A stretch of DNA of 64,000 bases from an uncultured Leifsonia sp. (GCF_945957465.1 NZ_CAMFLC010000002.1:124001-188000), one strand, 5' to 3'; positions 1 through 8,650 are shown, numbered from the stretch's first letter. Notes: generated by a model not told the origin, from the letters alone. Program-made: numbers and translations.

Positions 1-1269
1 GACGGCCGGGTCGCCACCGACCCGGTGACCGGAGAGCCGGGCCTGCACGTGCGGTTCCTGAGCGAGGCAGGCGAGGTGCTCCTCGACGAGCACCGCACGT
101 CGGGCAGGCTCGTCTGGCTGGGCGACCCCGTCCTCGGCGACACCGCCGTGGTGGAGGCCGTGGCATCGTTCACGGCGCCGGAGGACGGCGAGTACGAGGT
201 CGGGTTCGCCGGGCTCGGGATGTTCCGGTTCGAGGTGGACGGCGAGCTCAAGAGCGACGGCCTGTTCTTCCCCGAGGGCACCGACCCCTTCATGGCGTTC
301 CTCAACCCGCCCAAGCAGTCCTTCCCTCTGCGGCTGAAGGCCGGTGAGAGCGTCTCGCTGCGCCTGGAGCACCGGCCGCAGCAGCAGGCCGGCCTCGCCG
401 CGGTGATGTTCACCTTCGGCTACGAGGAGCCGTTCGCGGACCCGGCGGGAGAGCTGGAGCGAGCGGTCGAGCTGGCCGCGTCCTCCGATGTCGCCGTGGT
501 GGTCGTGGGGACCACCGAGACCCTCGAGTCGGAGGGCTTCGACCGGGCCGGCCTGCGCCTGCCGGACGGGCAGGACGAGCTGGTCCGCCGCGTGCTGGCC
601 GCGAACCCCCGCACGGTCGTCGTCGTGAACTCGGGAGGTCCGGTGATCCTGCCCTGGCTCGAGGACGCTCCCGCCGTGCTGCTCACCTGGTTCCCGGGCC
701 AGGAGACCGGCGGGGCCCTCGCCGACGTGCTCTCGGGCGCGCGTGAGCCGGGCGGCCGCATCCCGACCACGTGGGCGGCGGATGAGGAGGACGTCCCGGT
801 CTGGCAGGTCGAGCCGATCGACGGTGCCCTGTTCTACGACGAGAAGCTGAACGTCGGCTACCGGGAGTGGCTGCGCCGCGCCGCACTCGGCGGCCCGGCA
901 CCGGCCATCCCGTTCGGTCACGGCCTCGGCTACACCGAGTGGGAGCTGGGCGAGGCGACCCTCGACGGCCTCTCCGTGAGCGTGCCCGTCACCAACGTCG
1001 GGACGCGAGCGGGCAAGCAGGTCGTGCAGGTCTACCTGTCCCGTGTCTCCGAATCGCCGATCGAGCGGCCGGTGCTCTGGCTGGCCGGTTACGCCCTGAT
1101 CCGGGCCGAGGCGGGGGAGGCCGCGGTGGCCACCGTCGAGCTCGAGCCGCGATCGCTGCAGTACTGGTCGGTCGACGACCACGCCTGGCGGACGGAGCCG
1201 GGTGAGTACGCCGTGCAGGTGGGCACCTCCGTCGCGACGCTCGGGGAGCCGATCCGCTTCACCGTGTGA
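1..1269 (+). CDS. GH3 beta-glucosidase, C-terminal part (5' end outside window)
   Basis: The reading frame is open from the first base, so the start lies upstream; 422 residues are visible. The first ~140 form a beta-rich segment that looks like the PA14 insert of many GH3 beta-glucosidases. The GH3 C-terminal sandwich follows (AVVVVGTTETLESEGFDR, with the conserved ExEGxDR acid/base region). It ends in a fibronectin-III-like domain (VPVTNVGTRAGKQVVQVYLS). The nucleophile aspartate belongs to the missing N-terminal TIM barrel. The expected role is exo-hydrolysis of beta-linked oligosaccharides; the exact sugar cannot be read here. No signal peptide can be judged. A strong hairpin follows the stop. 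Confidence 0.9.
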   Translation, partial: DGRVATDPVTGEPGLHVRFLSEAGEVLLDEHRTSGRLVWLGDPVLGDTAVVEAVASFTAPEDGEYEVGFAGLGMFRFEVDGELKSDGLFFPEGTDPFMAFLNPPKQSFPLRLKAGESVSLRLEHRPQQQAGLAAVMFTFGYEEPFADPAGELERAVELAASSDVAVVVVGTTETLESEGFDRAGLRLPDGQDELVRRVLAANPRTVVVVNSGGPVILPWLEDAPAVLLTWFPGQETGGALADVLSGAREPGGRIPTTWAADEEDVPVWQVEPIDGALFYDEKLNVGYREWLRRAALGGPAPAIPFGHGLGYTEWELGEATLDGLSVSVPVTNVGTRAGKQVVQVYLSRVSESPIERPVLWLAGYALIRAEAGEAAVATVELEPRSLQYWSVDDHAWRTEPGEYAVQVGTSVATLGEPIRFTV

Positions 1270-1302
1270 CCATGGGCGGCTGCGCGCCGTCCTTACTGAA
1301 CC

Positions 1303-1338
1303 CGCCCCCTCGGCCGTGAATCTCCGGCCGAGGGGGCG
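1303..1338 (+). terminator. Hairpin terminator after the GH3 gene
   Basis: A perfect 14-bp inverted repeat (CGCCCCCTCGGCCG / CGGCCGAGGGGGCG) with an 8-nt loop starts 33 nt after the GH3 stop. No long U-tract follows, as is usual for actinobacterial hairpin terminators. It separates the GH3 gene from the lipoprotein/lipase cassette. Confidence 0.75.
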
Positions 1339-1531
1339 CATCATTTCCGGCTGAAGCCAGCTGGAGTTGCGGGTGTGAACGGCCGGGTGATCATTGGGCC
1401 GGACTCCGGGTCTCGCCCGCTTCCCCGTCGTCACCGTCGTGTTGAGTAGAACGACCGGTCCTCTTGGGGCGCATCAGTCCCGTCCGGGTGGTGGATTCGG
1501 GTTTCTCTGGCTGCGCGGGAGCGAGGTGCAC

Positions 1532-1927
1532 ATGCGGGTGGTTCGAGTGCTGGGCGCTGCGCTGATGGGCATCGCGCTGATCGTCGGTCTGACGGCCTGT
1601 TCACCGATAAGGAGTCGCCTCATGACACCAGACCCACCCGTCAAAGAGCTGCAGCGAGCGGCCGCGCTCTACTTTCGCGACGAGTACCAGCCGAACGTTG
1701 AGAAGGTCCGCTTCACGCAGGATGGCAGTCGGGGTGGCCTCGGCGCTCCTTGGGGGGCTAATGCCGTGGCCACAGTCGATGGAGTGGACTATCAGGTGAT
1801 CATAGGTCCGGATATCGGGCCCGGATTCGTCGGAGGTAGTGATGTGCCTCCCGAAGCCCCGTCGCCTTCCCAGGGTCTAGCTTTGACGGTCATCTACAGC
1901 GACGGAACGTCCGAGATAATCCAATGA
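1532..1927 (+). CDS. Small lipoprotein, candidate immunity partner of the downstream lipase
   Basis: 131 residues. ATG 1532 is chosen because it follows a GAGCGAGG-like ribosome site and gives a clean lipoprotein signal: RVVR, hydrophobic core, then lipobox LTAC (Cys near residue 23). The frame is open further upstream but that stretch has no signal logic. The mature part is polar with no family I recognise. The stop overlaps the lipase start (ATGA), so the two are translationally coupled. A lipid-anchored partner encoded directly before a secreted lipase matches the TilA immunity lipoprotein of the staphylococcal TslA system. That role is inferred from position and topology, not homology. 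Many A/T-ending codons set it apart from nearby genes. Confidence 0.75.
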   Translation: MRVVRVLGAALMGIALIVGLTACSPIRSRLMTPDPPVKELQRAAALYFRDEYQPNVEKVRFTQDGSRGGLGAPWGANAVATVDGVDYQVIIGPDIGPGFVGGSDVPPEAPSPSQGLALTVIYSDGTSEIIQ

Positions 1928-3156
1928 CCACGACCGAGCAAGCCTTGGATATCGCGGCAGAAGCGTATTTTGTGGATCGGCTAGCGAAGGATCCCGCATA
2001 TTCGACCGGTGACAAGATCATCGTCGGTAACGGCGACCACGCCCAGGCGTATCAGGTGATCGACACCGAGGACAACCCCGTCAACGGCTTCCAGGCGATG
2101 GCCGTCGTGCCCGTGGCGGACGGCGTCCCGGACATGTCGCACATCGTCGTCTCGTATGCGGGAACGAATCCGGATCACCGGGCTGACATCCTGGCGGATG
2201 TCGAGACGGTCGTCGGGGGCGCGCACGCTCCGTCGAGCCAGGTGCTCGACGCGCAATTCTTCGCGGATCGGGTGGCGAACCTGCATCCCGGTTCGTCCGT
2301 GTCGACGGCGGGGCATTCGCTGGGCGGGTTCCTGGCGTTGCTGGTCGCGGCGGAGAACGGGTGGGATGCGACGACGTTCAACGGGCCGGACCCGTGGGAG
2401 TGGTTGTCGCCGCAGGCGAGGAAGCGGTTGGAGGCCGACCTGACGGCGGGTCGCACCCGGCTGGTCAACTATGTGAACGAGTGGGACCTGATCGGCAACC
2501 TGTATGCCAACCGGACGGGCGCAGCCGTTTTCGTGTCCGATCAGCGTGGTCGCGAGACGTTGGACTATCACAACCTCGGAAATGGTGGGGCGTTCAGATT
2601 CGACCCGGATGGTTCGATCACGGGCGCGGGCGCGAACGGCCGTCGCCTCGAAGACATTCTCGGGAACGCGATGGACACCTTCCTTCCCGGGGCGTCGACG
2701 GCCGCTTCTCCTGTGTTGTCGATGCTGGCGGGTATCGCGCGCAGCCCGGTAGCTATGCAGACGTTGGGGAAGAACGCGTCCGGGGCGATGGTGGCGGTCA
2801 ACTCGGTCGCCGCGCTGGGTCTTGCGGCGAGTATCGGCGGCACGGCGACCGCTTTGGCGCAGATCAAGCAGGCCAACGGCCGGATCATCCCGCGCATGGA
2901 GGCCGGGTTGCTGGCGGCGAAGAACACCGCCGCCCTCTTGCCGACGATCACCGCATACGACGTCGAGGCCTGTATCGACCGGCACCGCCTGCATGTCCAC
3001 CAGAACGTCGATGAACGCGCCGTGCGGGCCGTCGATCAGCGAGTCGACCGGCACATCGAGCGCGTCGGCCAGCTCAGCAGGGGCATCGTTCAGGCCGTGC
3101 AGCACACCCTGGAGCAGGACGCTCAGTGGGCCGTGACCTTCGGACTCCGCGGATAG
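1924..3156 (+). CDS. Alpha/beta-hydrolase (class 3 lipase-like) with C-terminal helical domain; candidate type VII secreted toxin
   Basis: 410 residues, no signal peptide. The N-terminal ~230 residues are lipase-like. The nucleophile elbow GHSLGG has Ser132; Asp188 (NEWDLIGN) and His216 (LDYHNLGN) are well placed to complete a triad. Residues ~240-410 are predicted helical with small-residue-rich stretches and a polar last helix. This order, catalytic domain first and helical targeting-like domain last with no Sec signal, mirrors the reversed arrangement known for the T7SS lipase toxin TslA. Upstream is a coupled lipoprotein; downstream are two small proteins 8 nt away. Alternative: an intracellular lipase or esterase. 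Secretion is unproven, and no ESX/Ess machinery is in the window. Confidence 0.8.
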   Translation: MTTTEQALDIAAEAYFVDRLAKDPAYSTGDKIIVGNGDHAQAYQVIDTEDNPVNGFQAMAVVPVADGVPDMSHIVVSYAGTNPDHRADILADVETVVGGAHAPSSQVLDAQFFADRVANLHPGSSVSTAGHSLGGFLALLVAAENGWDATTFNGPDPWEWLSPQARKRLEADLTAGRTRLVNYVNEWDLIGNLYANRTGAAVFVSDQRGRETLDYHNLGNGGAFRFDPDGSITGAGANGRRLEDILGNAMDTFLPGASTAASPVLSMLAGIARSPVAMQTLGKNASGAMVAVNSVAALGLAASIGGTATALAQIKQANGRIIPRMEAGLLAAKNTAALLPTITAYDVEACIDRHRLHVHQNVDERAVRAVDQRVDRHIERVGQLSRGIVQAVQHTLEQDAQWAVTFGLRG

Positions 3157-3164
3157 GAGGGGGC

Positions 3165-3512
3165 ATGGACCCCGCAGATTTCGTGCAGGAACTCTTCGAC
3201 GGCATTGACCGGGAGATACGGTCCGGCGTCCACGAGGTCCAGAATTGGATCGAGGCGCAGGTCCACGGTGCGGCCGTCCAGCTGCTGGACTGCCTGATGC
3301 CTCCGATCGTGCACGCCGACCACGCGGCGGTGAAGGTGAGTGAGTCCGCGATCGTGCTGCCGGCGCACACCGGAATCGGCCTCACCCTCCGCACCGCTGA
3401 CGTCGGCAACACCGTCCTCGCCGGCGCCGTCGCGGACACAGTGCAGCGCGGAATCGGCGAGCTGAGGGCCGAGAACGACTACGCCAACGGGGTGGACAGC
3501 ATCGCATGGTGA
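3165..3512 (+). CDS. Small alpha-helical protein, candidate partner/chaperone of the lipase
   Basis: 115 residues. ATG 3165 is preceded at good distance by GGAGG (just after the lipase stop), which fixes the start; an earlier in-frame start overlaps the lipase. The protein looks largely helical, with an amphipathic first half (DFVQELFDGIDREIRSGV) and a second half containing ADVGNTVLAGAVADTV. I recognise no Pfam family and it lacks a clear WxG. By position it corresponds to the small Lap/WXG100-like proteins that accompany LXG and TslA-type substrates. It overlaps the next gene by 7 nt, so all four genes form one operon. Function is inferred from context only. Confidence 0.65.
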   Translation: MDPADFVQELFDGIDREIRSGVHEVQNWIEAQVHGAAVQLLDCLMPPIVHADHAAVKVSESAIVLPAHTGIGLTLRTADVGNTVLAGAVADTVQRGIGELRAENDYANGVDSIAW

Positions 3513-3832
3513 CGTACAGAACGCTGGCAGAGCTGGAGGACGCTCAGGACCACGAGCGCACGACCGCCCGGCTGAGGATCGAGGCGGCCGAGCGCTACCT
3601 CGGCCATTACCGCTCCCGAGTCGACCAGGTGTGTGAGGCGTTCTTCAGCGTCGGCGCGCGTGAGGGCGTGGCCGATGACCCCGGCTTCCGGGAGGGGCTG
3701 CGCCGGGTCTCGGACGCCGCCGCCGAGAACGTGGCGTACGCGGGCCGCCGGGTCGGCGAGCTGGAGGACGAGTACGACTGCATGCTCAGGGAGCAGGACG
3801 AGCAGCGGGAGCGCTTCCTGGCCGAGCAGTGA
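3506..3832 (+). CDS. Small coiled-coil protein, second candidate lipase partner
   Basis: 108 residues, overlapping the previous gene by 7 nt. It is almost entirely charged helix: residues 8-40 (LEDAQDHERTTARLRIEAAE) and the C-terminal third (RRVGELEDEYDCMLREQDEQ) have heptad-like spacing, suggesting a helical hairpin. The length and fold are those of DUF5082/Lap-type partners of type VII substrates, but sequence identity to those families cannot be judged by eye. It is the last gene of the cassette; the next gene has its own ribosome site after a 69-nt gap. Alternative: an unrelated structural coiled coil. Confidence 0.65.
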   Translation: MVTYRTLAELEDAQDHERTTARLRIEAAERYLGHYRSRVDQVCEAFFSVGAREGVADDPGFREGLRRVSDAAAENVAYAGRRVGELEDEYDCMLREQDEQRERFLAEQ

Positions 3833-3901
3833 CGGCCGAGCGGGCGCACCATTTCCTCCAGCGCCTGATCCGAGTAGCCTCGGTGCGGTGAGGGGGATCG
3901 C

Positions 3902-4453
3902 ATGACAACACTCCACGGCCGCGAGCGCTCCGCGCTCCTGGTGATCGACGTCCAGAACGGCGTCATCGGCGGCGCGTACCGCCGCGACGACGTCGTCGGC
4001 AACATCCGCGACCTGGTCGACAGGGCGCGTGCGGAGGGCGTCCCGGTCATCTGGATCCAGCACTCCGACGAGAACGTCGAGTACGGCAGCGAGGCGTGGG
4101 AGTACGTGCCCGAGCTGTCGCGCGACGACAGCGAGGCGCTCGTGCCCAAGCATTACGCCGACGCGTTCGAGGAGACCACGCTCGAGGACGTGTTGGCGTC
4201 CGCAGGCGTCGGGCACCTGGTCGTCACGGGCTCGCAGACCGACGAGTGCATCCGGTCGACCATCCACGGCGGAGTGGTCCGCGGCTACGACGTGACCCTG
4301 GTCGGGGACGCGCACACCACGGAGGACCTGAGTGAGTGGGGAGCACCGACGCCCGACCTGGTCATCGCGCACACGAACCTGTACTGGGGCAACCACCGGG
4401 CGCCCGGGCGAACGGCCGAGGTCGTGGGGGCGGCGGACGTCGCGTTCCGCTGA
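3902..4453 (+). CDS. Isochorismatase-family cysteine hydrolase
   Basis: 183 residues, the usual length for the family. The catalytic triad is visible: Asp16 in LLVIDVQNG, Lys83 in VPKHYADAF, Cys116 in SQTDECIRST. These cytosolic hydrolases act on amide or vinyl-ether substrates (nicotinamide, N-carbamoylsarcosine, isochorismate and others); the substrate cannot be assigned here. ATG 3902 follows AGGGGG. It is transcribed alone, with a convergent hypothetical gene starting 3 nt after its stop. A TAGCCT box at 3876-3881 could serve as -10. Confidence 0.9.
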   Translation: MTTLHGRERSALLVIDVQNGVIGGAYRRDDVVGNIRDLVDRARAEGVPVIWIQHSDENVEYGSEAWEYVPELSRDDSEALVPKHYADAFEETTLEDVLASAGVGHLVVTGSQTDECIRSTIHGGVVRGYDVTLVGDAHTTEDLSEWGAPTPDLVIAHTNLYWGNHRAPGRTAEVVGAADVAFR

Positions 4454-4456
4454 GCG

Positions 4457-4987
4457 TCAGCGCTCGGGCACGCCCGAGATAGCGACGACCTCGAGCGTGA
4501 CCCGGGTCATGCCGTTCTCGGTGCGCTCGACGCGGATCGGCATCCCCGGGAAGTCGACCGCGAACCAGAACACGAGCTCAGCCGCGTCACGGCGCACGGT
4601 GTAGCGGAGGCACGACAGCGTGCCGAGCGGGCCGGTCAGCTCGGCACGGTCGATCGTCGTGTCCGCTGCGGGGAACGCCGCGTGCTCCTGCAACTCGTGC
4701 CACGTCGACCGCTCGCGCTCGACCGGGCCCGCCGCCTCCCCGTTTCCGTCGAGTGGCGTGTCCTCGATCCACGCCCCGTCGTCGTCCACCGCGGCGAACC
4801 GGGTGGAGCCGATGCCGTCGGACGTCCGGACGATCGAGACGCGACCAGCCGGGCACCCCGCGCGGATCTCGGCCGCCGTGAACGGGGTCGGGGCGAGCCC
4901 GGGGCGAGGAGGTGCGGATCGGCGTCGTTCACGCGTCAGGGATACCACACGTGCTCGTCCTCCGTCGTCGGTCGCGCCGTCGTCCAC
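4457..4987 (-). CDS. Hypothetical protein
   Basis: Up to 176 residues. I do not recognise a family. The body (residues ~35-176) looks like an alternating beta/loop fold with conserved-looking segments (GSTRFAAVDDDGAWIED; ELVFWFAVDFPGMPIRV). There is no signal peptide or membrane segment. The start is uncertain: ATG 4987 gives the long form, while GTG 4948 would remove a disordered N-terminus. It is convergent with the isochorismatase gene, the two stops being 3 nt apart, and divergent from the methyltransferase. Confidence 0.6.
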   Translation of the reverse strand: MDDGATDDGGRARVVSLTRERRRSAPPRPGLAPTPFTAAEIRAGCPAGRVSIVRTSDGIGSTRFAAVDDDGAWIEDTPLDGNGEAAGPVERERSTWHELQEHAAFPAADTTIDRAELTGPLGTLSCLRYTVRRDAAELVFWFAVDFPGMPIRVERTENGMTRVTLEVVAISGVPER

Positions 4988-5049
4988 TCCGTCGCTCGAC
5001 CGCTCCCGCTGGGACCGACGCCGCCCGGGCGTCTGCTTGACTGGATCGC

Positions 5050-6165
5050 ATGTTCCCCTACGAGCGGCTGCGCCGGCGGCCCGATGTGGAGGCGCCGAAC
5101 CTGTTCGCCTCGGATGCGGCCGACCGCCTCCTCGCCGACGTCGCCGGTGATGACGTGCTGCGTCCGGGGCTGGTCGTCATCGGCGACGCGTACGGGGCCC
5201 TGACGCTCGCCGCCGCCGCGCGCGGCGCGAACGGCATCCGGGTGCACCAGGACCCGCTGACCGCCGAGCGGGCTCTCGACGCCAACGCGGAGGCGCTCGC
5301 GCTCGCGGGCGGCTTCACGCATCACGCGCTCGACTCCGAGCTCGTCGCGGGCGCCCGCACCGTGCTGCTGCGGCTGCCGCGGAGCCTGGAGGCGCTCGCC
5401 GAGATCGCGACGCTCGTCGCCGAGCACGCGCATCCCGAGGTCGTCGTGTATGCGGGCGGGATGCTCAAGCACATGACGCCGGCCATGAATGCCGTCTTCG
5501 CTGAGGTGTTCGGCGAGCTCCAGGTCTCGCTGGCCCGGCAGAAGGCGCGCGTGCTCACCGTCCGCGAGCCGCACACCGCCGCCGCCACCGTGCTCGACCG
5601 CTGGCCCGAGCGGGCGCTCGATGCCGAGACCGGCCTGCACGTGTGCGCCTACGGCGCCGCGTTCGCCGGCCCGACCGTCGACATCGGCACCCGCCTCCTG
5701 CTGTCGGTGCTCGACGGGGCGGTGCCCGAGGCCGCCTCCGCGGTCGACCTCGGCTGCGGAACCGGTGTGCTCGCGGCCGCGCTCGCCACCCGGCGGCCCC
5801 GCCTGCGCGTGGTCGCGACGGATCAGTCGGCGGCGGCCGTGGCCTCGGCGCGCGACACGGCCGCGGCGAACGGGGTCGCCGACCGGGTGGAGGTCGTCCG
5901 CGACGACGGCCTGTCGACCCGTGCCGACGCATCGGCCGACCTCATCGTGCTCAACCCGCCGTTCCACATCGGCGGGGCCGTGCACACCGGGATCGCTCAC
6001 CGCATGTTCGCCGACGCCGGCCGCGTGCTCGCCCCCGGCGGCGAACTGTGGACGGTGTGGAACTCGCACCTCGGCTATCGGCCGGCGCTCGAGCGCGCGG
6101 TCGGCCCGACCCGTCAGATCACGCGCAACCCCAAGTTCACGGTGACCGCATCCCGTCGACCCTGA
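5050..6165 (+). CDS. Class I SAM-dependent methyltransferase, RsmC/RlmG-like (rRNA guanine-N2)
   Basis: 371 residues with the two-domain layout of RsmC/RlmG enzymes: a degenerate N-terminal methyltransferase-like half (1-190) and a catalytic C-terminal half. The SAM motif AVDLGCGTGVLAAALA lies near residue 233 and the active-site NPPFHIGG near 300. NPPF[HW] is the signature of N2-guanine or N6-adenine methylation, and NPPFH is typical of m2G enzymes acting on 16S G1207 or 23S G1835. Which rRNA is modified cannot be decided from sequence alone. ATG 5050 fits the coding pattern; no strong ribosome site is seen. Confidence 0.85.
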   Translation: MFPYERLRRRPDVEAPNLFASDAADRLLADVAGDDVLRPGLVVIGDAYGALTLAAAARGANGIRVHQDPLTAERALDANAEALALAGGFTHHALDSELVAGARTVLLRLPRSLEALAEIATLVAEHAHPEVVVYAGGMLKHMTPAMNAVFAEVFGELQVSLARQKARVLTVREPHTAAATVLDRWPERALDAETGLHVCAYGAAFAGPTVDIGTRLLLSVLDGAVPEAASAVDLGCGTGVLAAALATRRPRLRVVATDQSAAAVASARDTAAANGVADRVEVVRDDGLSTRADASADLIVLNPPFHIGGAVHTGIAHRMFADAGRVLAPGGELWTVWNSHLGYRPALERAVGPTRQITRNPKFTVTASRRP

Positions 6166-6291
6166 CCTCTCCGGCATCGCCCCGCTGGGTGCGCCCTATG
6201 CGACGCTTCCGTGCTTCTCACGCGCCGCTCGGAGGTCGCAGCCGCGACGGAGTCGCACCGGGTTAGCGTCAGGGCAGGAGAGGAGGTTGCC

Positions 6292-6981
6292 GTGGCCTCT
6301 CTCCCGCGCCGCCCTCATCGTGCGCTGCACCTGCGCGGTCCGCTCTCCGGACTGCGGACGCTCCGCCTCCTCTGGAGCTCACCGGCCATCGGAGCGCCGG
6401 TCGTAGCCCGTGAGCTGCGGACGGCGCGCCTGCTCCTCCGGCCCTACCGGTCGTCGGACGAGCCGGACTGGCGACGGATCGAGGACGACGAGGAGGTGCG
6501 GCGCGGCCTGGACTGGCCCCTGCGCACGGTTCGCCAGGTGAGGGACCATCTGATGGCCCGCACGACCCACACGGTGCTGTCGCGGCCGGGCGACCTCCTG
6601 GTCCTCGCGGTGGAGCGCGACGGCCGTGTCATCGGCGACGTCTCGTTGCACCTGCGCACGGTCGCGGCCGAGACCCGCGTGGCCGAGATCGGCTGGCTGC
6701 AGCTGACCGCCGAGGGCGGCCACGGCTATGCGACGGAGGCGGCCCGCGCCCTCCTCGACCTCGCGTTCGGCGAGCTCGGCGCGTGTCTGGTGACCGCGGT
6801 GATCGACCGCACGAACCTCGCCTCCGCGCGGCTGGCTCTCCGGCTCGGATTCCGCCCAGCCGGCGGCACGGCACGGTACGCCACGTTCGTGATCGCGGCG
6901 GCCGAGCACAGGTGCGGCCAGACGCTCCAGGCGGCTCCCGAGCTGCCTGAGCACGGAGTGGAAAGTGCGGAGAATCTCTGA
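6292..6981 (+). CDS. GNAT-family N-acetyltransferase (RimJ/RimL type)
   Basis: 229 residues from GTG 6292, which sits 5 nt after a strong AGGAGG. The domain begins at ARELRTARLLLRPYRSSD (~40), typical of RimJ/RimL-like acetyltransferases. The acetyl-CoA region is GWLQLTAEGGHGYATEAARA, where the usual R/QxxGxG/A appears as EGGHGYA, and the C-terminal strand is ARLALRLGFRP. The substrate is unknown; the relatives acetylate protein N-termini or small amines. The first ~40 residues are an extra Arg-rich segment and could mean the true start is slightly downstream. Confidence 0.8.
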   Translation: MASLPRRPHRALHLRGPLSGLRTLRLLWSSPAIGAPVVARELRTARLLLRPYRSSDEPDWRRIEDDEEVRRGLDWPLRTVRQVRDHLMARTTHTVLSRPGDLLVLAVERDGRVIGDVSLHLRTVAAETRVAEIGWLQLTAEGGHGYATEAARALLDLAFGELGACLVTAVIDRTNLASARLALRLGFRPAGGTARYATFVIAAAEHRCGQTLQAAPELPEHGVESAENL

Positions 6982-7050
6982 CTCCACACAGAATTCGTCC
7001 GGTTTCCGCACTGCCTCATGACTTTGGCAACCGATTTCGTAGCAAAAAGC

Positions 7051-7079
7051 TTGTCGTCGGGGCGTGGACTTGCTAACGT
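7051..7079 (+). promoter_or_regulatory. Sigma-70-type promoter of the APC permease
   Basis: TTGTCG (7051-7056), 17-nt spacer, TAACGT (7074-7079), inside a stretch with lower G+C than its surroundings (6980-7075). Transcription would start near 7086, leaving a ~30-nt leader with AGGGAGAG before ATG 7117. Confidence 0.55.
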
Positions 7080-7116
7080 CCCTCTGTCGCACACGCGACC
7101 CTAGCCAGGGAGAGCA

Positions 7117-8634
7117 ATGACGCAGGACAATTCCCGGCCGGCTTCCGTAGCACTCGACAACGGAGCCGACCCTCGCGGGGGCGAAGAAAAGCACGCACTG
7201 CAGGCGGACGGGGTGAGCGCCGCCGGCTCGATCGTGATGGCCGTGGCCGGCAGCGCGCCAGCCTACTCGATCGCGGCCACGACCGCGACGCTCGTCGGCG
7301 CCGCCGCACTCGGCGCGCCGGCCGCACTGCTCTGGTGCGGCATCCCGATGCTCGGCATCGCCTGGGCGTTCCTCTATCTCGGGCGCGCCGACGTCAACGC
7401 AGGTGCCACGTACTCGTGGGTCGCCCGCGCCCTCCATCCCATCCTCGGCTTCCTGTCCGGGTGGGCGCTGGTCGTCTCGGCCACCATCTTCATGGTCGCG
7501 GGAGCCCTCCCGGCCGGTGCCATGACGGTGACGCTGTTCGCGCCCGATCAGGCGAACAACGCCTGGCTGATCACGGGAGTCGGCGCGATCTGGTTCCTCG
7601 TGATGGCGGCGTGCGTGCTGTTCGGCGTGCACGTGACCGCGCGGGCGCAGTGGATCATGTCGCTCATCGAAGTGGGGATCCTCATCCTCTTCGCCGTGCT
7701 CATGATCGTGCGCGCGGCGACCAGCAGCCACGCCGGCCCGTCGTTCTCGTGGGACTGGCTGGGCTTCAGCCACCTGAGCGGGCAGGGCGTCTTCGTCTCG
7801 GCCGCCCTCATCGCCGCCTTCTACTACTGGGGCTGGGACGTCTCGTCGAACCTGAACGAGGAGACGAGAGACGGCCACAAGAACGCCGGATCCGCCGGAA
7901 TCATCGGCATCGTCATCGTCTTCCTGCTGTTCGAGATCTTCACGATCGCGACGCTGGTCATGCTGCCGTCGAAGACGATCGAGAACAACAGCGCGAACAT
8001 CCTCTCGGTGCTCGGCGACGCCGTGTGGCCGGGCATCGGCGGCAAGATCCTCGTGGTGGCCGTCGCCCTGTCGACCATCGCGACGCTGGAGACCACGCTC
8101 ATCCAGGTGACCCGCACGCTCTTCGCCATGGGCCGTGACCACACCATCCCGAAGGCGTTCGGCCGCATCCACCCGCGCTGGCGGACGCCCGCCTTCGCGA
8201 CGCTTGTGGTCGTCGGCGTGTCGATCATCCTCTTCGTGGGCTCGAACCTGCTCGGCACCGTGTCGGACATCATGACCAACGCGATCGCGTCCATCGGCAT
8301 GCAGATCGCCTTCTACTACACGCTCGCCGGCGTGGCCGTGGTGGTCGCGTACCGTCGGGTGCTGTTCCGCTCGGTGAAGAACTTCCTGCTGATCTTCCTC
8401 TGGCCGGCGGCCGGGGCGATTTTCATGGGCGTGATCTTCGTGATGGGTATCACCCAGAACGACCCGATCGTCAACAGCATCGGCGTCGGACTGATCGTCG
8501 TGGGCATCGTGCCGCTCGTCCTCTTCTACCGCAAGGCGAAGGGCTACTACGCGCGCCGTCCGCTCGAGCTCCCGGAAGAGCTGGATGCCAAGGCCCCGGC
8601 GAACATCGACGACAGGGACCCTGCCGCGCTCTGA
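7117..8634 (+). CDS. APC-superfamily amino acid permease
   Basis: 505 residues with about 12 hydrophobic segments beginning near residue 30 (GVSAAGSIVMAVAGSAPAYS, the TM1 motif typical of APC permeases). A tryptophan-rich TM6 region (FYYWGWDVSSNLNEETRD) is characteristic of actinobacterial amino acid/polyamine permeases. The termini are polar and likely cytoplasmic. Expected role: proton-coupled uptake of an amino acid or amine; the specificity cannot be read. ATG 7117 follows AGGGAGAG. It is monocistronic, with a promoter upstream and a strong hairpin after the stop. Confidence 0.9.
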   Translation: MTQDNSRPASVALDNGADPRGGEEKHALQADGVSAAGSIVMAVAGSAPAYSIAATTATLVGAAALGAPAALLWCGIPMLGIAWAFLYLGRADVNAGATYSWVARALHPILGFLSGWALVVSATIFMVAGALPAGAMTVTLFAPDQANNAWLITGVGAIWFLVMAACVLFGVHVTARAQWIMSLIEVGILILFAVLMIVRAATSSHAGPSFSWDWLGFSHLSGQGVFVSAALIAAFYYWGWDVSSNLNEETRDGHKNAGSAGIIGIVIVFLLFEIFTIATLVMLPSKTIENNSANILSVLGDAVWPGIGGKILVVAVALSTIATLETTLIQVTRTLFAMGRDHTIPKAFGRIHPRWRTPAFATLVVVGVSIILFVGSNLLGTVSDIMTNAIASIGMQIAFYYTLAGVAVVVAYRRVLFRSVKNFLLIFLWPAAGAIFMGVIFVMGITQNDPIVNSIGVGLIVVGIVPLVLFYRKAKGYYARRPLELPEELDAKAPANIDDRDPAAL

Positions 8635-8650
8635 CGCCTTCGGACCCGGC

